The notes beneath the pieces were generated by a model, which did not search any database, was not told where the DNA came from, and worked only from the letters and a program-made list of their open reading frames with translations. Position numbers and translations under genes: made by a program. Positions 6,903-11,373 of a stretch of 11,373 nucleotides of DNA are shown in pieces; the first letter of the stretch is position 1, and each line of letters begins with the position of its first letter. This DNA comes from Candidatus Omnitrophota bacterium (GTDB taxonomy: Bacteria > Omnitrophota > Gorgyraeia > 2-02-FULL-51-18): contig JAHFFM010000048.1 of assembly GCA_023247935.1 (NCBI GenBank), forward strand, positions 1 through 11,373. The letters are read 5' to 3'.

Positions 6903-7871
6903 TTAAATATAGGAGTTCTGCCAGATATGCTCTCGCAATTTCGAGCTGAATGCAGCCCGCAAATGATGCTCTGCTTTGGCATACCAACGCAAAGAATCAG
7001 CTTTTGATTTCATAGCATACGCGCGCTTCACAAATGAGCCGAATAATTTCTTCAAAGACATCCCGTAGCAATACACAGAATACGAAACCAGCAACAAAAC
7101 AACCCTCTTCTTCCCTTTTTGCTGTCTCACATGGGTGAATGAATCCATGATTCCTTCGATGTAATTCCGGTCATAAAAATACTTGGGCGTCAGGCGCGAG
7201 GCGGGAATGCGATGGTCAATCCGGGCTTCAGGCTCATAAATAATCTTATGCCCCGCTTCATAAATTTTCATCTCCAACCCGCACTCATTGTCTCCCGTAA
7301 ACCAAAGCTTGCTGGGGTCTCCGGAAAAATCAGGATTAAACCCTCCCACCTCGTAAAACACGTCTTTCCGCACAGCCATATTGCAGCTCCAGACAAAATC
7401 CGGGTAGGCCAGGACTTTGGTCTTATTGCCATGATCTAAGAGGGATAAATAGCCGCGGCCGAATTGCTTTGCCCACCAATCCGGGGGCTGTTTTTCAAAT
7501 TGCAAATCGATTTTTCCGCCGGTGCAGCCTACTTTTGGATTAGAAAAAGGTTTGAGTAAAAATTGAAGCCAATCGACAGGAACCAGAATATCGTCGTCAA
7601 CAAAAACGAAAAATTCTCCCTTAGCTGCTTTGACGCCCGTGTGTCTTGCTTTAGCCGCGCCCGCTTCAGGCTCGTTCACGTATATCACCCGATGCATGCC
7701 TTTTTTGTTCAAATTTTCAACAATAAGACGCACACCCAATCCAGGACCATTGTTCACCACAATGATTTCATATTCCAAGGAAAAATCCTGACGCTGCAAG
7801 GAAGCAACAGCGTCTTCTAAATAGCCTAATCGGCTACCATAAGTGGGTAAAATAATAGAGGCTTTGACCAT
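6903..7871 (-). CDS. Family 2 glycosyltransferase (GT-A fold)
   Basis: From the ATG at 7871 the protein has 322 residues. It begins with KASIILPTYGSRLGYLEDAV and carries the DXD-type metal motif FVFVDDDILVP (Asp92-Asp94), a WSCNMAVRKDVFYEVGGF acceptor segment (161-178) and FTGDNECGLEMKIYEAGHKIIY (191-212) in the catalytic-base region. The usual DDGS after beta2 is VNNGPG here. The C-terminal 80 residues include a hydrophobic stretch (about 257-270) that may sit on the membrane. An upstream in-frame GTG at 7883 is possible, but the predicted promoter places the transcription start about there, and GGTGG lies eight bases before ATG7871. It is the first gene of the leftward block; 166 bp separate it from the fusion gene. 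Donor sugar unknown. Confidence 0.88.
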   Translation of the reverse strand: MVKASIILPTYGSRLGYLEDAVASLQRQDFSLEYEIIVVNNGPGLGVRLIVENLNKKGMHRVIYVNEPEAGAAKARHTGVKAAKGEFFVFVDDDILVPVDWLQFLLKPFSNPKVGCTGGKIDLQFEKQPPDWWAKQFGRGYLSLLDHGNKTKVLAYPDFVWSCNMAVRKDVFYEVGGFNPDFSGDPSKLWFTGDNECGLEMKIYEAGHKIIYEPEARIDHRIPASRLTPKYFYDRNYIEGIMDSFTHVRQQKGKKRVVLLLVSYSVYCYGMSLKKLFGSFVKRAYAMKSKADSLRWYAKAEHHLRAAFSSKLREHIWQNSYI

Positions 7872-7887
7872 AAATTTATCCACCGGA

Positions 7888-7915
7888 AGTATACCTTATT
7901 TTGGCAAAATCTCAA
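7888..7915 (-). promoter_or_regulatory. Sigma70-type promoter for the leftward glycan block
   Basis: On the minus strand TTGAGA (7915-7910) and TATACT (7893-7888) are separated by 16 bases; each matches five of six consensus bases. The predicted start at about 7881 gives a leader of only about ten bases before ATG7871. This supports the shorter start of the glycosyltransferase. Confidence 0.55.
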
Positions 7916-7939
7916 GTTTAGAATTCTTCTCTCCCGCCC

Positions 7940-7967
7940 TTGTTTTTTACTTATAATTAGGTATAAT
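7940..7967 (+). promoter_or_regulatory. Promoter upstream of the riboswitch
   Basis: A perfect TATAAT (7962-7967) lies 16 bases after TTGTTT (7940-7945), a weak -35 hexamer. Transcription from about 7974 would begin about 30 bases before the aptamer, so the whole riboswitch is transcribed. A second TATAAT at 7952-7957 has no matching -35. Confidence 0.5.
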
Positions 7968-8002
7968 TTTATTAGATTTAATGTTCTTTAATAAAAATGT
8001 TA

Positions 8003-8085
8003 AGAAAAAGCAAACCACTTGAAAAAGTGGGACGCAAAGCCACAGGTCCTACCCCAAAGGGAGGACGGCTGGGTTGCCTAAAACC
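8003..8085 (+). promoter_or_regulatory. GEMM-I class riboswitch aptamer (c-di-GMP type)
   Basis: The stretch carries the diagnostic GEMM-I core: GCAAACC, stem P2 CCACTT-GAAA-AAGTGG with a GNRA tetraloop (8015-8030), the nearly invariant GACGCAAAGCC (8031-8041), a P3 arm closed by AGCC/GGCT and GTCCT/AGGAC, and the 3' strand GGGTTGCC (8071-8078). GEMM-I RNAs bind cyclic di-GMP, and a subset binds 3',3'-cGAMP. The P1 stem looks weak. The base two positions before CAAACC is A (8009), where c-di-GMP aptamers usually have G. A terminator follows 19 bases downstream, so control is probably by transcription termination of the three-gene unit that starts at 8158. Confidence 0.9.
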
Positions 8086-8103
8086 AATCATGTGAATTTA
8101 GAC

Positions 8104-8140
8104 AACCCTTCTAATTTGAATAAGTTAGAAGGGTTTTCTG
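8104..8140 (+). terminator. Intrinsic terminator of the riboswitch expression platform
   Basis: AACCCTTCTAA (8104-8114) and TTAGAAGGGTT (8125-8135) form an 11-bp perfect stem with a ten-base loop, followed by TTTTCTGTTT. It lies between the aptamer and the start codon at 8158. GACAACCC (8101-8108) can alternatively pair with GGGTTG of the aptamer 3' strand (8071-8076), which would break the terminator. This is the expected layout of a transcriptional switch. Confidence 0.85.
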
Positions 8141-8157
8141 TTTGGGTGAATATTTAA

Positions 8158-8727
8158 ATGATTAACAAACTTCATAAAACAACGCTGAAAATCCTAAGTT
8201 TAGCCCTGGCATTGCTTCTCTCTCAAGCCGCCCTGGGAATGGCTTCTTTGGACCTTATGAAAGGCGGTTATTTGATTCCGGCTACCCCTTTTGACCATAA
8301 CATCGCCTCAGCTATTCCGTTTGGGGGTTCTATTGGAACAACCCTGCAACACAGCGAATCCATGGAATCACTTTTTCTTAAGGCCAAATCCATTCGTTAC
8401 GTGGCCGACGAGCCGTCGAATGACTACTGGCAAACCCCTCAGCAAACTGAAGCGCGATGGGCGGGCGATTGTGAAGACAAAGCCATATGGCTCTTTTTTA
8501 AATTAAAACAAAACGGGTTCAGCGGAGTACGCCTGGTCATAGGCCGGCTCCGCAGCGTGTCTCGCGGTTTTCATGTGTGGGTGACTCTCTCGACAGACCA
8601 AAATGACTCCTACTTATTGGATCCCACCTCCCAAAAAAGAGCATGGAAATCATCCGAACTTCCTGAAGGTTACTATCATCCCCTCTATTCATTTGACGGC
8701 TCAAACCGCTATCGTCATGACGGATAA
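8158..8727 (+). CDS. Secreted transglutaminase-like cysteine protease homologue (BTLCP/LapG-like)
   Basis: The 189-residue protein starts with a charged N-terminus and a hydrophobic core (LKILSLALALLLSQAALG), a signal peptide probably cleaved near residues 27-30. The rest contains a transglutaminase-type triad: Cys105 in WAGDCEDKAIW, His139 in GFHVWVTL and Asp155 in YLLDPTS. GDCEDxA, followed by H and a (L)LD segment, is the signature of bacterial transglutaminase-like cysteine proteinases. LapG, the best-known member, cleaves a biofilm adhesin under c-di-GMP control. The protein should act in the periplasm or outside the cell. GGTGA sits eight bases before the ATG. It is the first gene after the riboswitch and terminator, and the next gene follows after six bases. 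The target is unknown and no LapA- or LapD-like gene is in the window. Confidence 0.8.
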   Translation: MINKLHKTTLKILSLALALLLSQAALGMASLDLMKGGYLIPATPFDHNIASAIPFGGSIGTTLQHSESMESLFLKAKSIRYVADEPSNDYWQTPQQTEARWAGDCEDKAIWLFFKLKQNGFSGVRLVIGRLRSVSRGFHVWVTLSTDQNDSYLLDPTSQKRAWKSSELPEGYYHPLYSFDGSNRYRHDG

Positions 8728-8733
8728 AAAATA

Positions 8734-9585
8734 ATGAATCTTCAGCCCAAAATAACGCATGAACCTGTCACGATTGTCATGGTTCCTTTGGAGCAATACA
8801 CATGTTTCCCTTCCCACGTAGACGCGATTTTGAGCGAGACCCGCTATCCTTTCAAATTAATTATCGTTGAAGGAAACGCACCGGAACTCATCCGCCACGA
8901 ACTTGAAAAAAGAATGAAGAAAAACAAAAACATTAAAATTATTTATTCGGCGCATCGCCCCCGTCTGGCCGAAGCGTTCAATCTCGGCGCCGCTCATGTC
9001 CGCACGCCTTACGCTTTCTTTATGCACAATAGCCTAAAAGTAACGCCGGATTGGCTCAACACGTTAATGGAGCTTTCGCGGGATAAACCTTCGGTGATTT
9101 GCCCGTACATTTCCCATCACACACCCCTGACTTTTCCCTCAGGAAAACCAAAGGAAGCTTTTGACATGGATGTGCATGGATTTTTGATTAAAACGGAATT
9201 ACTGAAAGAGGTGGGACCCTTTAATGAATCCTTGGGCACACCGTTTGTAGGATTGGATTTAAGCTGCTGGCTGAAAGAAAAAAATATTCCAGCGCATGTG
9301 GACCGTTTCACGGTTTTACATTACAAACTGTCTTCTCTCAGAGGAAATGACCTTAAACTTTTTAAGCAGCAATGGGAAAATACGAGCGGCGCTCATCATT
9401 TGAAGTATTTCAAAGAAAAATGGAATCTTTCCCTGGACCAGCAAAAATACCTGGAATGGCTTGAAAAAAAAAGAATGCCTAACGCCAAAAAATCTCAAGA
9501 TGGTAAATACACGTCAGCCTCTATCCCGGCTTCCTCGGAAAAACTCGATTTCCGGAAATTCGTCCAAGTCTTAAACCGCGCTTGA
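8734..9585 (+). CDS. Divergent GT2-like glycosyltransferase domain protein
   Basis: The 283-residue protein follows the GT-A plan: a first beta strand VTIVMVPLEQY, LIIVEGNAP in place of the usual VDDGS, and LAEAFNLGAAHVRTPYAFFMHNS, which matches the A-N-G----G-Y--FLDDD region of GT2 enzymes. The metal-binding DXD is replaced by MHNS (97-100). Later segments are GFLIKTELLKEVGPFNES (149-166) and GLDLSCWLKEKN (173-184), with an Asp where GT2 enzymes have the catalytic-base region. The missing DXD and VDD acids suggest an inactive, metal-independent or altered-specificity enzyme. The C-terminal 50 residues are polar. It starts six bases after the upstream stop with only a weak ribosome-binding site (GGAT), so it may depend on coupled translation. 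Confidence 0.68.
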   Translation: MNLQPKITHEPVTIVMVPLEQYTCFPSHVDAILSETRYPFKLIIVEGNAPELIRHELEKRMKKNKNIKIIYSAHRPRLAEAFNLGAAHVRTPYAFFMHNSLKVTPDWLNTLMELSRDKPSVICPYISHHTPLTFPSGKPKEAFDMDVHGFLIKTELLKEVGPFNESLGTPFVGLDLSCWLKEKNIPAHVDRFTVLHYKLSSLRGNDLKLFKQQWENTSGAHHLKYFKEKWNLSLDQQKYLEWLEKKRMPNAKKSQDGKYTSASIPASSEKLDFRKFVQVLNRA

Positions 9586-9591
9586 AAATAC

Positions 9592-9612
9592 CCCATTAGC
9601 ATGTAAAATGGG
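9592..9612 (+). promoter_or_regulatory. Small hairpin immediately upstream of the membrane-protein gene
   Basis: CCCATT (9592-9597) pairs with AATGGG (9607-9612), ending two bases before the ATG at 9615. No good Shine-Dalgarno sequence is present, so the stem may limit translation start. There is no T-run, so it is not a terminator. Confidence 0.25.
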
Positions 9613-9614
9613 TT

Positions 9615-11285
9615 ATGCTTTCTTCTCATCAGGAAAACGTTCGCTCTTACTTTATTTTTTTTCTCTTTGCAGTGCTTGCCAACGCGCTGGTTTATTTCTT
9701 TGTCAGCCAAGAGTACACCATTTATTTTTGGGACTTTAATACATTTTGGCAAAAATACGAATTGATCGGCGACACGCTTAAAATTAACCCTGTGCTGGCC
9801 ATTAAACAGCTTCGCCGAAGCCTTCGAGACGACATTTACAATGACTTGCCGGTGTATTTTCTGCTGCCTTTCCGGATGCTGTTCGGATGGGGTCGTCTTT
9901 CATACAACTTTGCCATCTTAAACCTGTTTGCGCTGCCAGCCATTTGGCTTGGCCGGTCGTTTTATCAAAAATATTCACCGCCTTCCGTGCTTGGCTTGTT
10001 CTCTCTTTTCTCCTTTCCTTTTCTTTGGGATCCGCTTTTTTATGGCTATTTGGACATCGGCGGTTTGATTTGTGCTTATGCAGTGCTTCACCTTTATTTT
10101 AACCGCGCTTGGAGCGAGCAAAACAAAAGACGGTTATTGGCTATCAGTGTCTTACTTTCCGGGATGACGCTTTTTAGGAGATGGTATTTATTCTGGATGA
10201 TTTCTTTTTTGGCTATCGCTTTTTTGGACATCACCCGGCAAACTTTGGGGAAAAAAAATTTTTATTCCTGGTTCTTAGGAATTATAAAGCTGGCAAGCGT
10301 CGCCAGCTTGGCGGCGACGATGTATTGCGCCTTAACCTGGCCTCTTCCGGTTCGCATGTTTGCGGGCAGCAATTCAGAGACGCTCAGCGCTTACCAATTC
10401 AACCAAAGCTTTTTAGGCACTTTTCTCCAAACCATGGCTCATTTCGGGCTTTTTTATGGAGGTCTTACTCTGGCTGGCTTCATTTTAACGGTTTATTCGC
10501 CTAAAACGCGGGTGCTGGCCGCGTTTCTGGCGGCTCAGCTGGTTTTGATTTACGTGCTCTTTAACCGGATTCAGGACTTTGACGTTCACCATTATTACCT
10601 TCTCTTTCCTTCCGCGCTTTTCTTTATCCGGTCCTCCGTTTTAAAATTCCAGAAAATCGTTTTTGCGCGGGTCTCCTATGTTGCCGCCTCTTTTTTATGC
10701 TTTGCCTGCGTTTTCGTGCCCTCCGTTTCAGACTCGGCAAAATCCCTTGAGCCATTTACTCCTTCCGCGCGTCATTACCCCATGGTTCGCCATGATCTTG
10801 AAGAAATGAAGAAATTGGCTCAAACCTTGGCTTCCCTGGCCACAGATGACAGCGATCGCATCTACGTAATTGCCAGTTCGGATATTTTGAATTCTGACAT
10901 CCTAAAAACAACTGAAAAAACCCTGGGGCTCGAGAGAAAAATTCAGGATAAGATTTTATGGACGCATAGCGTGGATAAGTTTGAAAAATTCCCTCAGCAC
11001 TTTTTCGCAGCCAAATTCCTCGTAGTGGCTGTGCCCACTCAATACCACCTTCGCCCCGAAGACCAGCGTGTTGTAGGCATTCCCGCCGAGCAGATATTAA
11101 GCGGGCAAGGCCTGGGCGCTTTTTATAAAAAGCTGCCTGATGAATTTCTCTTGGACAACCAAACCCGGGTATTTTTATTCCAAAAACAAACGGAGCCGAC
11201 GGCCGAGGCGATCCAGGAGTTCCTTGCCCTGTTCAATCCCTATTACCCGGAATGGGCTTCAAAATCCTCTTATCGCCCTACCTAA
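9615..11285 (+). CDS. Polytopic membrane protein, probable GT-C-type glycosyltransferase
   Basis: The 556-residue protein has about ten hydrophobic segments in its first 370 residues, then a soluble C-terminal domain (about 375-556). The first loop after TM1 (residues 11-31) carries YFWDFNTFWQKY with Asp40. An acidic residue here is where GT-C enzymes (PMT/ArnT-like, polyprenyl-phosphate sugar users) have their catalytic Asp. RIQDFDVHHYYLLFPS (318-333) recalls the His-Tyr-rich loops before a late TM in this fold. It would act at the outer face of the inner membrane, moving a sugar from a polyprenyl carrier to a glycan or protein. It begins 29 bases after the GT2-like gene and is probably under the same riboswitch. 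Its last codons, CCT ACC TAA, are part of a palindromic repeat. GT-C is an inference from topology and loop motifs. Confidence 0.62.
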   Translation: MLSSHQENVRSYFIFFLFAVLANALVYFFVSQEYTIYFWDFNTFWQKYELIGDTLKINPVLAIKQLRRSLRDDIYNDLPVYFLLPFRMLFGWGRLSYNFAILNLFALPAIWLGRSFYQKYSPPSVLGLFSLFSFPFLWDPLFYGYLDIGGLICAYAVLHLYFNRAWSEQNKRRLLAISVLLSGMTLFRRWYLFWMISFLAIAFLDITRQTLGKKNFYSWFLGIIKLASVASLAATMYCALTWPLPVRMFAGSNSETLSAYQFNQSFLGTFLQTMAHFGLFYGGLTLAGFILTVYSPKTRVLAAFLAAQLVLIYVLFNRIQDFDVHHYYLLFPSALFFIRSSVLKFQKIVFARVSYVAASFLCFACVFVPSVSDSAKSLEPFTPSARHYPMVRHDLEEMKKLAQTLASLATDDSDRIYVIASSDILNSDILKTTEKTLGLERKIQDKILWTHSVDKFEKFPQHFFAAKFLVVAVPTQYHLRPEDQRVVGIPAEQILSGQGLGAFYKKLPDEFLLDNQTRVFLFQKQTEPTAEAIQEFLALFNPYYPEWASKSSYRPT

Positions 11286-11373
11286 AAATAACAAGCCAAA
11301 CGGGTCCTGTCACATGAAACCTATTTTATTTATCCAAAAACGCTATCAGGACCTCAAGAAAAGACTCCGGGTT
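11277..11373 (+). repeat. Imperfect palindromic repeat, copy 2 (cut by the window end)
   Basis: The start matches the right end of copy 1 read on the minus strand (4432-4404) at 28 of 29 positions, and the left end of copy 1 (4100-4150) at 47 of 51. TATCCAAAAACGCTATCAGG then matches the copy 1 sequence after its inserted element, so this copy shows the undisturbed arrangement. GGTCCTG (11303-11309) and CAGGACC (11347-11353) form an internal stem. The repeat begins inside the last codons of the membrane-protein gene and contains its TAA. The remainder, including the expected opposite arm, lies beyond the window. Confidence 0.8.

Noticed and set aside
7881..7883. GTG start for the leftward glycosyltransferase
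   Set aside because: The predicted transcription start falls at about this position, so it would be leaderless; ATG7871 has a better site.
8158..8727. Transglutaminase proper (protein cross-linking)
   Set aside because: The small size, signal peptide and GDCEDKA motif fit the BTLCP protease-like group better, although activity is untested.

Overview
The window looks like part of a bacterial surface-polysaccharide or glycoconjugate locus. Most genes are glycosyltransferases or sugar-modifying enzymes. Genes are tightly packed, use ATG/GTG starts and Shine-Dalgarno-like sites, and one is led by a GEMM-class (c-di-GMP type) riboswitch. The organism cannot be named from sequence alone. A Gram-negative or candidate-phylum bacterium (for example Omnitrophota-like) is a weak guess, based on the secreted BTLCP-type protein, the riboswitch and the heptanucleotide intergenic repeats.

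The left 7.9 kb is all on the minus strand. In transcription order it holds: a family 2 glycosyltransferase (7871-6903); a 767-residue fusion of a DegT/StrS-type PLP aminotransferase with a Gfo/Idh/MocA dehydrogenase (6736-4433); a block of nested palindromic repeats (4432-4100); an alpha/alpha-toroid protein (4069-3125); a SAM methyltransferase (3123-2365); a second family 2 glycosyltransferase (2363-1479); a heptanucleotide repeat; a UDP-glucose 4-epimerase-like enzyme (1400-408); and the start of a GT4 glycosyltransferase that runs off the left edge (411-1). Toroid, methyltransferase and glycosyltransferase are separated by one base each, and epimerase and GT4 overlap by four bases. This set could make an amino sugar and other nucleotide sugars, methylate a glycan and assemble it.

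The right 3.5 kb is on the plus strand and diverges from the first block at about 7.9-8.0 kb. A promoter with a perfect TATAAT leads into a GEMM-I aptamer (about 8003-8085) and a strong intrinsic terminator (8104-8137). Downstream are a secreted transglutaminase-like cysteine protease homologue (8158-8727), a divergent GT2-like protein (8734-9585) and a large GT-C-like membrane protein (9615-11285). A cyclic dinucleotide therefore probably controls this three-gene unit.

The most distinctive non-coding structure is a repeat family. An imperfect palindrome of about 165 bp (without its insert) lies at 4100-4432 directly after the stop codon of the fusion gene. A second copy begins at 11277, overlaps the stop codon of the last gene and is cut by the window edge. 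The first copy is interrupted by a different palindromic MITE-like element (4153-4315) with 24-bp terminal inverted repeats and an apparent TTA target duplication. The second copy shows the uninterrupted state of the insertion site.
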